64,000 nucleotides of DNA, from assembly GCF_900111595.1 (NCBI RefSeq), contig NZ_FOHN01000007.1, positions 88,768 to 152,767 on the forward strand, in the 5' to 3' direction. The position numbers and the translations under genes are program-made. Positions 18,194 to 26,768 of the stretch are shown here, in pieces; positions within the stretch are counted from its first letter, which is position 1, and every line of letters starts with the position of its first letter. The notes beneath the pieces were generated by a model. The model saw only the letters and a list, made by a program, of their open reading frames with translations. It was not told the DNA's origin and ran no database searches. This stretch comes from [Clostridium] polysaccharolyticum (lineage in GTDB: Bacteria > Bacillota > Clostridia > Lachnospirales > Lachnospiraceae).

Positions 18194-19699
18194 ATGTGTA
18201 AAGAGAAAGAAAAGTTTAATTCCATTGTTACGTATATCGAAAAAATGGCAGAAGTACATAAGGATGACATTGCTGTTATATCAGGAGATGAAAGGCTTTC
18301 ATATGGAGAACTAAACGAACGAGCAGCAGTTATTGCAGGCAATATAGAAAGCTTTGGCTGTGAGAGTAAGCTGGTAGGTATTTTTATGCAAAGAACGGTG
18401 AATATGCTGGCGGTTATGGTTGGTATTTTAAAAACAGGCAAGGCATATGTAGCAATTGATCCATCTTATCCAGATGAAAGAGTTCAGATAATTTTGGAAA
18501 GCAGTGGATTAGATGTTTTGATTGTTGATGAAGAAACAAAAGATATACAGGTAAAAAGCGTTCATAAAATCAATGTGAATGAGGTAGATAAACATTGTGA
18601 TATAAAAGAATATCTTGTGACAACTGGCATTGATAAAGAAGATTTGGCATATTTGTTATATACGTCAGGTTCGACAGGAGTACCAAAAGGGGTAATGATA
18701 CAGCATCAATCGATCTGCAATTTGAGAGAAGCAATGTTAGATTATGTTCCTATGGAACCAGGAATGCACATATTCAGCATGACAAGAATAGTATTCGATG
18801 TATTTGTAGTGGAAAGCATTATTGCATTGTCTTATGGGATGACAATTTACTTAACAACAGGAAAAGAGCTTCATAATCCTAGGCTTTTAGGCAGGAGACT
18901 AAAAGTATATCCGATTGATATGATTCAAATGACACCGTCAACAGTTCGTTATTTGGCAAGCTGCGATGAGTCTTTAAGTTGCTTAAAAAATGTAAAATAC
19001 ATTTTAGTGGCAGGGGAAGCATTCCCGATTAACTTACTTGTGCGTATGCGTGAGAATACAAATGCAAAGATTTATAATTTCTATGGTCCGACGGAAGCAA
19101 CGGTTTATTCCCTTGCAGGAGAAGTTACAGGCTGCCATAAGATAGTTGATATTGGAGTGCCACTTCGTAATTTTGAAGCATATCTATTAGATGAGAAAAT
19201 GAAAATATCGGATAAAGGAGAACTTTATCTAGGTGGAGTTGGTTTAGCGAAGGGATATTGGCAGCAGGAGGAATTAACAAAGCAGCGTTTTGTGAAGATG
19301 CCTGAAATATCAGCAAATTATTTATATCGAACTGGAGATTTAGTAGAACGTTTGCCAGATGGAAAATATCATTATCTGCGTAGAATTGATAATCAAGTGA
19401 AGATAAATGGTTTCCGAATTGAACTGGGTGAAATCGAAAGTGTAATTCAGTCTATTGAAGGCATTAAAGAAGTTGCTGTTGTTGTAAGAAAAGGAAAACA
19501 CGATAATAGCTATTTATGTGCATTTTATACACAGGAGCATAATGTGGACGAAAATGAAATACGTAATGTGATTCTTAAGCGTCTGCCAGATTACATGCTT
19601 CCAGCAGTTTTTGTAAAACGAAATCATTTTGAGATTAGTCAAAATGGAAAGATTGATAGGAAAGAATTAGAGACATGTAGTATTGTAAATATAAGTTAG
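18194..19699 (+). CDS. Stand-alone NRPS adenylation enzyme
   Basis: 501 residues, a single A domain without a fused carrier. Motifs: LYTSGSTGVPKGVM (A3), FYGPTEATVYS (A5), YRTGDLVE (A7), NGKIDRKE with the A10 lysine. Specificity residues read by eye against GrsA are D-V-V-Q-L-A-F-V-Y-K; Asp at position 235 again points to an amino acid. I cannot assign the substrate. It probably charges one or both free carriers (13117 and 19761) in trans. GGAG lies 9 nt before the ATG. Confidence 0.92.
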   Translation: MCKEKEKFNSIVTYIEKMAEVHKDDIAVISGDERLSYGELNERAAVIAGNIESFGCESKLVGIFMQRTVNMLAVMVGILKTGKAYVAIDPSYPDERVQIILESSGLDVLIVDEETKDIQVKSVHKINVNEVDKHCDIKEYLVTTGIDKEDLAYLLYTSGSTGVPKGVMIQHQSICNLREAMLDYVPMEPGMHIFSMTRIVFDVFVVESIIALSYGMTIYLTTGKELHNPRLLGRRLKVYPIDMIQMTPSTVRYLASCDESLSCLKNVKYILVAGEAFPINLLVRMRENTNAKIYNFYGPTEATVYSLAGEVTGCHKIVDIGVPLRNFEAYLLDEKMKISDKGELYLGGVGLAKGYWQQEELTKQRFVKMPEISANYLYRTGDLVERLPDGKYHYLRRIDNQVKINGFRIELGEIESVIQSIEGIKEVAVVVRKGKHDNSYLCAFYTQEHNVDENEIRNVILKRLPDYMLPAVFVKRNHFEISQNGKIDRKELETCSIVNIS

Positions 19700-19760
19700 C
19701 AAAAGCAGATTTCCATAGTGCCAGAGGGAGATGTCTGCATATTACGAGGAGGTATATGAT

Positions 19761-20009
19761 TTGAAACTTTTTGATGAGATTGTGGAAATGATTGCACAAG
19801 TATCAGAAACACCAGATTGCGCTAAATTATTAAAACAGAACGAACAGTTATCTGTAGCAGCAGTTAATTCAATATCATTTATTAATCTAGTACTGTTGAT
19901 TGAAGATAAATATGAGATTGAATTTGATGATGAACATTTAGATTTCAAAGATTTTGATACGGTAACAAGTTTATGTGAGTATGTAAAAAAGATGCAGCAG
20001 GAAATGTAA
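19761..20009 (+). CDS. Free-standing carrier protein
   Basis: About 82 residues with a carrier protein fold: the modification site is in AVNSISFINLVLLIE, where the usual DSL is NSI with the serine kept. An acidic helix (EIEFDDEHLDFKDFD) follows. AGGAGG at 19747-19752 is 8 nt before a TTG at 19761, whereas an ATG at 19731 touches its purine stretch with no spacing, so the TTG start is preferred. Last gene of the biosynthetic operon, directly after the stand-alone A domain that may load it; a terminator hairpin follows at 20057. Confidence 0.85.
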   Translation: MKLFDEIVEMIAQVSETPDCAKLLKQNEQLSVAAVNSISFINLVLLIEDKYEIEFDDEHLDFKDFDTVTSLCEYVKKMQQEM

Positions 20010-20056
20010 TATTGTCATATGAAAAAGGGATTGTTGGGAAATAGACAATTCTAAAT

Positions 20057-20095
20057 ATGGGAGATAGTGGTTTAATGGAAACTATTATCTCCCAT
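20057..20095 (+). terminator. Hairpin ending the biosynthetic operon
   Basis: Perfect 10-bp inverted repeat ATGGGAGATA / TATCTCCCAT (20057-20066 and 20086-20095) with further partial pairing (AGT/ACT) inside. No long T-run follows, only AAATTT, so termination may be incomplete. Confidence 0.6.
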
Positions 20096-20262
20096 AAATT
20101 TACTGCATCTTATTTGTATACTAAAATTCTTTCACGATCACATCATGCAACCAAATCGTACACTTTTTACCATTTTACTATTCATTTGAAAAAAAATATG
20201 TCATAATAGGTTTGTTACACATTTATAGTGCACAGATTGATTCATGAAAGGAGCTGAAAAGA

Positions 20263-20353
20263 ATAAAGCAGTAGCGCACGTTCCCTTAGTCTTTTCTATT
20301 TGCATTGGAAGTAGCCAAACCAGGTAGAAAACGCTAAAAACAACACGCTTTAT
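20263..20353 (+). ncRNA. Structured 5' leader RNA of unknown class before the GH43 gene
   Basis: Four nested perfect helices can be drawn: ATAAAGC/GCTTTAT (20263-20269 with 20347-20353), TAGCG/CGCTA (20272-20276 with 20332-20336), TTTTCTA/TAGAAAA (20292-20298 with 20325-20331) and TTGG/CCAA (20305-20308 with 20315-20318). A 15-nt bulge lies at 20277-20291 and a 6-nt apical loop at 20309-20314. The second and third helices abut on the 3' side. This is 49 nt upstream of the ATG of a secreted glycoside hydrolase. It resembles a riboswitch or protein-binding leader but matches no class I can name. An AGAAAACGCTAAAA stretch inside it is also a weak match to a cre operator. The rest of 20096-20400 shows a 14-nt near-direct repeat GTxACACATTTATA at 20214 and 20360 and no gene. 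Confidence 0.45.
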
Positions 20354-20401
20354 GCAAAAGTAACACATTTATAAAAAATGTATTTAATGGAGGATGATTA
20401 C

Positions 20402-22729
20402 ATGAGAAAACAATGGAATAAGACAATCGCAGCTGTTGCAGCAATTCCTTTACTTGTGGGAGGCGGTATTGGAGTTAATACAGCAGCAGTACAGGCACAG
20501 AATCCTATTGTGCAGACACTCTACACAGCGGATCCGGCACCTATGGTATATAAAGATACCTTATATTTATATACCAGCCATGATGAAGATGGTGCGTCTT
20601 ATTACGAAATGAATGACTGGAGATGCTATAAAACTACCGATATGGTAAACTGGGTAGATTGTGGCTCTCCTATGGGATATAAAACATTTAGCTGGGCAAA
20701 GGGAGATGCATGGGCAGGCCAGTGTATCGAACGTAATGGAAAATTCTATTATTACGTTCCAGTAGCAGCCAATGGAGGAACCGCAATTGGTGTTGGGGTA
20801 TCGGATTCACCAGAAGGACCATTTAAAGATGCCATCGGCAAACCATTGGTAGGTCCAGGTTACGGTAATATCGACCCAACCGTTTACATAGATAATGACG
20901 GACAAGCATATTTATACTGGGGAAATCCAGCATTAAAATATGTGAAGTTAAACTCCAACATGACATCTTATACAGGCGGAGTTCAGACAGTGAACTTAAC
21001 AACCCAGTCATTTGGCCAGCGTAATGGCAACCCTGACAGAAAAACTCTATTTGAGGAAGGCCCTTGGTTCTACCGCAGAGGCAATTTGTACTACATGGTA
21101 TATGCAGCATCGGGAATCCCAGAAAATATCTGCTACTCTACAAGTACAAGCCCTACTGGTCCTTGGACATTTAGAGGTGTAATTATGCCATCTGGAGGAG
21201 GAAGTTTTACGAACCATCCAGGTATTGTAGATTATCAGGGACATTCCTATTTCTTCTATCACAATGGACAGCTTCCAGGCGGTAACGGCTTCCAGCGTTC
21301 CGTTGCAGTAGAAGAGTTTACTTATAAATCAGACGGTTCCATTCCACAGATTAGCATGTCAAAAAATGGCCCAGCCCAGCTGAAATATTTAAATCCATAT
21401 GTATTAAATGAAGCTGAGACAATCTGTTATGAATCTGGTGTTGAAACAGAAAAATGTGGTGAAGGTACACAGAATGTAAGTTATATCGAAAATGGCGATT
21501 ATATCATGGTAAAAGGTGTAGACTTCGGAAGTGGAGCAAAATCATTTGAAGCCCGCGTTGCTTCTGCTACATCTGGAGGAAACATTGAAATCCGCTTAGA
21601 CAGTGCAACCGGTAAATTAGTAGGCACATGCCCGGTTCCAAGTACAGGAGACTGGCAGAAATACGTGACAAAAACCTGCAGTATCAGTGGTGCAACAGGC
21701 ACGCATGATTTATACTTCCGTTTTACAGGTGGTAGTGGAAGTTTATTCAACTTCAACTGGTGGAAGTTCACATCTGAAAGTGGAACCGTTCCATCTGCCG
21801 CACCAAGTGTAGCACCATCCACAGCACCAAGTACTGCTCCACAGCCATCTGCCACACCATCCCTTGGATTTGAAGAAGCAAAAGTAGCAGACGGCTGGTA
21901 TTATATAAAGGGTGTAGATTCTCAGAAATATTTACAGGTAAAAGATAATACAGGTGAAAATGCAGTCAATGTTGAAATCGGAACTAGTTCAGGAAAAGCA
22001 GGACAGAAATGGTATGTAACCAATCAGGAAGATGGAACCATTACATTAAAAAGTGGCTTAGGCAGTTTTAATCTGGACATTGGCATGAATGAAAATAAAG
22101 ATGGTGCCAATGTACATATTTACTCTGCATGGAATGGACAGTCTCAGAAATACAAACTTCAGAAAACTTCCAATGCCAATACATATGTAATCCGAACATC
22201 TACAAGTGATTATGAAAGAGCCATTGACGTTTATGAGATAGGAAAAACGGATGGCAGCAATGTATGCCAGTGGTTATATAATGGAAATAAAAATCAGCAG
22301 TGGGTATTTGAGCCAGTGGAAGCTGCACCAGCACCAAGTACGGCACCATCTAAGGCACCAGAACCATCTGCAGCACCAAGCCAGGCACCATCGGCAGAAC
22401 CATCTCCACAGCCATCTAAAGAGCCAGAAGCATCCACAGGTATTTCTTTCGAATACTCTGTAGTAAGTGACTGGGGCAATGGTTATCAAGGACAGATTGT
22501 GGTTACCAATAAATCTGGCAAGACTTTAAATGGCTGGACTTTAACAATGGATTGTGCCAATGCCATTCAAAGTTTATGGGGTGCAGATCTGGCAGATCAG
22601 ACAGGAAACAAAGTAACAATTAAGAGTCCATCCTGGGCATCATCCTTTGCATCTGGAACATCTGTTACCATTAATTTTGTAGCCAATGGTTCGTCTAATA
22701 ATAAACCATCTGATTATGTTTTGAAATAA
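20402..22729 (+). CDS. Secreted GH43 arabinoxylan-degrading enzyme with CBM6, ricin-type lectin and CBM2
   Basis: About 775 residues starting at the ATG behind GGAGG (an ATG at 20378 lies before that RBS). Order: signal peptide (about 1-32), GH43 five-blade propeller domain (about 33-320) with catalytic base Asp44 in TADPAPMVY and acid Glu in LFEEGPWF, CBM6-like module (EAETICYESG to FNFNWWKF), Pro/Ser/Ala linker, ricin-B-like trefoil (WYYIKG to NQQWVF), second linker, and a C-terminal CBM2-like cellulose-binding module ending at the stop. Such enzymes remove arabinose or xylose from xylan outside the cell. It is expressed alone behind a structured leader and closed by a terminator at 22781. 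Confidence 0.9.
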   Translation: MRKQWNKTIAAVAAIPLLVGGGIGVNTAAVQAQNPIVQTLYTADPAPMVYKDTLYLYTSHDEDGASYYEMNDWRCYKTTDMVNWVDCGSPMGYKTFSWAKGDAWAGQCIERNGKFYYYVPVAANGGTAIGVGVSDSPEGPFKDAIGKPLVGPGYGNIDPTVYIDNDGQAYLYWGNPALKYVKLNSNMTSYTGGVQTVNLTTQSFGQRNGNPDRKTLFEEGPWFYRRGNLYYMVYAASGIPENICYSTSTSPTGPWTFRGVIMPSGGGSFTNHPGIVDYQGHSYFFYHNGQLPGGNGFQRSVAVEEFTYKSDGSIPQISMSKNGPAQLKYLNPYVLNEAETICYESGVETEKCGEGTQNVSYIENGDYIMVKGVDFGSGAKSFEARVASATSGGNIEIRLDSATGKLVGTCPVPSTGDWQKYVTKTCSISGATGTHDLYFRFTGGSGSLFNFNWWKFTSESGTVPSAAPSVAPSTAPSTAPQPSATPSLGFEEAKVADGWYYIKGVDSQKYLQVKDNTGENAVNVEIGTSSGKAGQKWYVTNQEDGTITLKSGLGSFNLDIGMNENKDGANVHIYSAWNGQSQKYKLQKTSNANTYVIRTSTSDYERAIDVYEIGKTDGSNVCQWLYNGNKNQQWVFEPVEAAPAPSTAPSKAPEPSAAPSQAPSAEPSPQPSKEPEASTGISFEYSVVSDWGNGYQGQIVVTNKSGKTLNGWTLTMDCANAIQSLWGADLADQTGNKVTIKSPSWASSFASGTSVTINFVANGSSNNKPSDYVLK

Positions 22730-22780
22730 TGTTTCAAATAGCATATAAATACGAAAACTCGAAATATATCAAAAAAAGCA

Positions 22781-22816
22781 AAAAGGATAGCACAGATTTT
22801 GTGTTATCCTTTTTTA
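22781..22816 (+). terminator. Intrinsic terminator after GH43 gene
   Basis: AAAAGGATAGCACA / TGTGTTATCCTTTT stem (one G-T pair) with a short loop, followed by T-rich sequence. Confidence 0.85.
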
Positions 22817-22854
22817 AAATAACTAATTTAGTAAAAAAAACCAAAATAAATAGA

Positions 22855-22883
22855 TTGGATATTTGCGAAAATAATAGTATAAT
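22855..22883 (+). promoter_or_regulatory. Sigma-A-type promoter for the NSS transporter
   Basis: TTGGAT, 17-bp spacer, TATAAT, 34 nt before the start codon. Confidence 0.7.
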
Positions 22884-22917
22884 TTGATAGTAAGTAAAAA
22901 AAGAGAGGAAGTTAGTT

Positions 22918-24462
22918 ATGGAGACAAATGAAAAATGGTCCTCAAGAGTCACATTTATCCTAGCATCCATCGGTTCAGCGGTTGGTCTAGGAAATGCATG
23001 GAGATTCCCAGGATTAGCAGCAAAGTATGGTGGGGGAGCTTTTTTACTGGTTTACGCAGTTGCATTGATAATATTGGGAATACCAATGTTGACAATGGAA
23101 ATTGCAATTGGCCGTAAAACCAAGCAGGGAGCAATAGGTGCATTTCGCAGCATGAATAAAAAATCCGGATTTGTTGGCTGGGCAGCTACAACCAATGCAT
23201 TTGCAATTGCAACTTATTATGCAGTGGTTTTTGCGTGGGTACTTGCAATGGTTGTATTCAGTACTAAGTTTGCTGGAATGGTAGGAAAACCAGAGAAAGC
23301 AAGTAAGGTATTCTTCGAAATGACAAAAACAAGCGGGACAATTCAAGGATTACATATTCCAATGGTAATGGTTGTTGCGTTAGTTTTAGCATGGGCATTA
23401 ATTTATGCATGTATCCGAAATGGTACGGTCAGTGTAGGAAAAGTAGTAAAATACACAGGACTTACATTGCCTTTGATTTTTCTATGTATTATGGCGATTA
23501 AGGGGATTAGTATGCCAGGTGGTCCAAAAGGTATTGCAAAACTTTTTGTACCTGACTTTAAAACTGTTATAGAAAATGGAAATGTAGCAAGGCTGATTGT
23601 GGATGCTATCGGACAGGTATTCTACAGCTTATCCATTATGATGGCAATTATGATTGCATATGGTTCTTATCTTAGCGAAGAGACTAACGTAATTAAAGAT
23701 GCGACAATTATTGCTTTAGCCGATCTTGGTGTCAGTGTTTTATCCGGAGTTGTTATGTTTACAACGATGTACGGTGTAGGTATGACAACCAATGATATGT
23801 CAGCATCAGGTATCGTAACGGCTTTTGTAATTTATCCACAGGCGATGGCAAATCTTACTAACACTGGATGGATAAATGCTGCTTTTGGTATGGTATTTTA
23901 TCTTTGTTTATCTACATTAGCGGTAGATTCTGCATTTTCTATTATTGAAGGTGTATCACGCTCTATCTCAGCTCATTTTGAATTAAACAGCAAGAAGGTA
24001 ACAAAAATTATTTGTGCAATAGCGGCTGTAATTTCCATTGTATTTATTACGGAATCTGGACTTGCATGGCTTGATATTGTTGATAAATGGACCAATCAGT
24101 ATAATATGATCCTTATCGGTGTAATGGAATGTATTGTAATCGGATGGATTTTTCAGATGGATAAAGTATTATATGAGATTAATAGGAATGCAAAGGCATA
24201 CAAAATGCCAATGTGGTGGTTTAAAGGTTCAATCCGTTACATTGCTCCTGTTGTATTATTATTGTTCTGCGGTTTGAATATCAAGGATTTATTTGCATCA
24301 GGTGGTGTTTATGGTGCGGCAGATGGATATCCTCTCTGGTCAAATCTTGCAGGTGGATGGGGAGTTACTTTACTGGTATTCATAAGTGGATTTATCGCAA
24401 ATGGCGTTATCAGGATAAAGAAAAAACATGGTTTTACAGAAAGAGAAGAAGAGTGGAAGTAA
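22918..24462 (+). CDS. Sodium-dependent transporter of the NSS (SNF) family
   Basis: 514 residues with about 11-12 transmembrane helices. The first helix carries the family signature (ILASIGSAVGLGNAWRFP), which contains the unwound sodium- and substrate-binding region of LeuT-type transporters. Bacterial members import amino acids with sodium. RBS AGAGAGGAAG precedes the ATG. It is a single-gene unit with its own promoter, convergent with the esterase gene downstream. Confidence 0.93.
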   Translation: METNEKWSSRVTFILASIGSAVGLGNAWRFPGLAAKYGGGAFLLVYAVALIILGIPMLTMEIAIGRKTKQGAIGAFRSMNKKSGFVGWAATTNAFAIATYYAVVFAWVLAMVVFSTKFAGMVGKPEKASKVFFEMTKTSGTIQGLHIPMVMVVALVLAWALIYACIRNGTVSVGKVVKYTGLTLPLIFLCIMAIKGISMPGGPKGIAKLFVPDFKTVIENGNVARLIVDAIGQVFYSLSIMMAIMIAYGSYLSEETNVIKDATIIALADLGVSVLSGVVMFTTMYGVGMTTNDMSASGIVTAFVIYPQAMANLTNTGWINAAFGMVFYLCLSTLAVDSAFSIIEGVSRSISAHFELNSKKVTKIICAIAAVISIVFITESGLAWLDIVDKWTNQYNMILIGVMECIVIGWIFQMDKVLYEINRNAKAYKMPMWWFKGSIRYIAPVVLLLFCGLNIKDLFASGGVYGAADGYPLWSNLAGGWGVTLLVFISGFIANGVIRIKKKHGFTEREEEWK

Positions 24463-24562
24463 TTTCTATAATTCAAAAAGTCCCTAAAAGGACATGGACG
24501 GGATTCACATGAAAGAGCAAAGAAGCTAGTCGCTAAAAAACAGCAACACCCATCTGGCACAG

Positions 24563-24622
24563 CAAAGTCTGAGTTTCTTCCATACATTATCAGCCACAAG
24601 AGTGTGAAAAACTCAGACTTTG
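24563..24622. repeat. 14-bp perfect inverted repeat between convergent genes
   Basis: CAAAGTCTGAGTTT (24563-24576) and AAACTCAGACTTTG (24609-24622) enclose 32 nt that contain a small CAC/GTG hairpin. It lies between the ends of the convergent transporter and esterase genes, so it may act as a bidirectional terminator, although no T-run is next to it. Confidence 0.55.
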
Positions 24623-24632
24623 GCCTATATTG

Positions 24633-25445
24633 CTATTGAAATACAGAAGTCATAAAATTATATAAACCAGTGCGAATGGAACGGTTATCATGGTCTGCAT
24701 CTGGCACTTCAACCCATGTGTGGGGCTGCTGGTTTTTTGTTAAGATTTCATGGTAGCTTTTTGGAAAATTGCCAACTACAGAATCCTTTGTTCCACAGCT
24801 TATAAAAGTTATGTAAGGAGTATACTCTGGATTTTTTATCCGGAAGTCCTCTTCCTTAAACAGTCCGATATGGTCTGCATGAGAATCCTTACTTGGAACA
24901 ATTCCAGGTGCAGGGGCAAATGCACCAACATAACCAAACAGTTCCGGTTTGGAAAATACGATGTAGAGTGCAGTACGTCCACCCATAGAGAAGCCGCAGA
25001 CAGCAGTATGCTCTCTTCCAGTTGCAATGGAATAGCTAGCTTCCATAAAAGGCATTAAATCCTTTGTTAAATCCTTTATAAAATTGTTATATCCGTGAAA
25101 ATAATCCTGATGAAACCCTTTTTCCACATCAGGCAAGTCCTGGGCGTAAATGTTGGGACACACAAGAATCATTTCTTTTGCTAAACCCTCAAGAACTAAA
25201 TTGGCTGGCATGTAGACAGAACCACAGTCTGGATCCGTCATAGAGTCTTCGTCTCCAAAAATCCCATGGAGAAAATACATTACAGGATATTTTTTCGCTT
25301 CTGTATAATGAGCAGGTAATAAAATGTTGACAGGCCGTTCTGTTTTAGTTGTAGAAGAAAAATACCACTTTTTTACAAAAGAAGTATAAGCAGAACCAGT
25401 CTTTTTCTCGTTTGCTCCTGCTGGGCAGTCATTTATTGCGATCAT
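24633..25445 (-). CDS. Alpha/beta-hydrolase esterase (CE1/esterase D-like)
   Basis: 270 residues from an ATG at 25445 that has AAAGGAG 7 nt upstream; the open frame reaches 25541 without a better RBS. Motifs: oxyanion region YFLHGIFGDEDS, nucleophile serine in CGFSMGGRTA, aspartate in ISCGTKDSVVG and histidine in PDADHDNRS. No signal peptide, so it is probably cytoplasmic, unlike typical secreted feruloyl esterases. It likely deacylates small sugar esters or aryl esters coming from plant cell wall breakdown. A promoter on the same strand lies at 25513-25541. Confidence 0.85.
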   Translation of the reverse strand: MIAINDCPAGANEKKTGSAYTSFVKKWYFSSTTKTERPVNILLPAHYTEAKKYPVMYFLHGIFGDEDSMTDPDCGSVYMPANLVLEGLAKEMILVCPNIYAQDLPDVEKGFHQDYFHGYNNFIKDLTKDLMPFMEASYSIATGREHTAVCGFSMGGRTALYIVFSKPELFGYVGAFAPAPGIVPSKDSHADHIGLFKEEDFRIKNPEYTPYITFISCGTKDSVVGNFPKSYHEILTKNQQPHTWVEVPDADHDNRSIRTGLYNFMTSVFQ

Positions 25446-25512
25446 ATTTCTACTCCTTTGTCCGGTAATTATGTCACGATAAGCAAAAATGTGAGCATTT
25501 ATGCTTAATAAA

Positions 25513-25541
25513 AGTATACAACTACTCGGTATCTTATGCAA
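25513..25541 (-). promoter_or_regulatory. Promoter for the esterase gene
   Basis: On the minus strand: TTGCAT (25541-25536), 17-bp spacer, TATACT (25518-25513), about 68 nt before the ATG. Confidence 0.6.
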
Positions 25542-25665
25542 ATATAAAATGGAAAACTTCTGGTATGGGAAAATAAACCTCTATTAAATAGGAATAATGA
25601 TTGATTTAAGCCTAAAATTCTGTTATATTTTATATAATTCTAAGTTGTTATAGTTTAGAAAAAAA

Positions 25666-25694
25666 TTGTAAAGAAGTGAATTTTATACTATAAT
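25666..25694 (+). promoter_or_regulatory. Promoter for cheV
   Basis: TTGTAA, 17-bp spacer, TATAAT, about 40 nt upstream of the ATG. Confidence 0.65.
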
Positions 25695-25734
25695 GTAAGA
25701 AGAAATAAAAAATATAGATAATGGAGGAATTCGA

Positions 25735-26640
25735 ATGTCTTCAGAAATTTTATTAGAAAGTGGAACAAACGAACTTGAAATTCTAGAATTTACAGTCGGC
25801 GACAACCATTATGGCATCAACGTTGCGAAAGTAAAAGAAATACTTCCATATAAAACACCAACACCAGTACCGAATGCACATCCAGCAATCGAAGGAATCT
25901 TTATGCCACGGGATGAGATCATCTCCATCGTTGAGTTATCGGAATGCCTTAAGATGCCGAAATCTCAGAACATAGCATCGGATATGTATGTACTTACGAA
26001 CTTTAACAAGATAAATGTTGCATTTCATGTTCATAGTGTGGTTGGTATCCATAGGGTTTCATGGGAAGCCATTGTAAAACCGGATAATACAATTAACAGC
26101 CAGGGCAATGGATTGGCTACAGGTATCATTAAGCTAAATGGAAAGCTTATTATTATTCTTGATTTTGAAAAAATTGTCGCAAATATTAGTCCTGAAACAG
26201 GATTAAAAGTCTCAGATATTGCTCATCTAACCAATCGTAAAAGAAACGAATTACCAATCTTGATAAGCGAAGACTCACAATTACTTAGTGTTCTGATTAC
26301 AGAATGTCTACATAAATCCGGATATAGCAATATTATTGCAACAGACAATGGAAAAGAAGCATGGGATAAATTAAATGCTTTTAAAAATGCGGGTAATGTA
26401 AAAGATAAAGTGGCCTGTGTTATTACAGATATTGAAATGCCACAGATGGATGGCCATAGACTTACAAAACTTGTGAAAGATGATGCTGTCTTAAAAGATA
26501 TTCCAGTTGTAATTTTCTCTTCCTTAATTTCAGAAGAAATGCGTAAAAAGGGAGAATTACTTGGAGCAGATGCACAGCTTTCCAAACCTGAAATTGGAGA
26601 ATTAGTAGAGACTATTGATAAAATTTTAGGAACGAAATAA
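25735..26640 (+). CDS. cheV: Chemotaxis coupling protein CheV (CheW-receiver fusion)
   Basis: 301 residues. The N-terminal CheW-like domain (about 12-155; EFTVGDNHYGINVAKVKEI, IPYKTP-type loop) couples chemoreceptors to CheA. The C-terminal receiver domain (about 172-300) has the phospho-acceptor aspartate in VITDIEMPQMDG and the conserved lysine in QLSKPE. CheV adapts receptor signalling after phosphorylation by CheA. TGGAGG RBS. No other che genes are adjacent; the MCP at 57002 is far away. Confidence 0.93.
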   Translation: MSSEILLESGTNELEILEFTVGDNHYGINVAKVKEILPYKTPTPVPNAHPAIEGIFMPRDEIISIVELSECLKMPKSQNIASDMYVLTNFNKINVAFHVHSVVGIHRVSWEAIVKPDNTINSQGNGLATGIIKLNGKLIIILDFEKIVANISPETGLKVSDIAHLTNRKRNELPILISEDSQLLSVLITECLHKSGYSNIIATDNGKEAWDKLNAFKNAGNVKDKVACVITDIEMPQMDGHRLTKLVKDDAVLKDIPVVIFSSLISEEMRKKGELLGADAQLSKPEIGELVETIDKILGTK

Positions 26641-26708
26641 GGTTCCGGTTTTCGAGTATAATTTACGGGGAAGAACCCCTATATAGGTATTAAGTATTAT
26701 TGTGAATT

Positions 26709-26738
26709 TATATTGCCTATGTTAATATTGGCAATATA
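26709..26738 (+). repeat. Inverted repeat between cheV and the zinc-ribbon gene
   Basis: TATATTGCC (26709-26717) and GGCAATATA (26730-26738) form a 9-bp stem with a 12-nt loop. A smaller GGGG/CCCC hairpin lies upstream at about 26667-26680. They could be an operator or leader structure for the gene at 26769. Confidence 0.4.
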
Positions 26739-26768
26739 AGTTTATTATGATAGGAAGGGAGGATTAAG

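Noticed and set aside
20263..20353. Cyclic-di-GMP riboswitch
   Set aside because: The conserved GEMM-I elements are not present; the helices do not fit that class by eye.
20010..20400. RiPP precursor peptide for the radical SAM and C39-like enzymes
   Set aside because: No short ORF with an RBS and leader-like sequence is present here or in the gaps of the operon; the carriers and A domains point to non-ribosomal chemistry.
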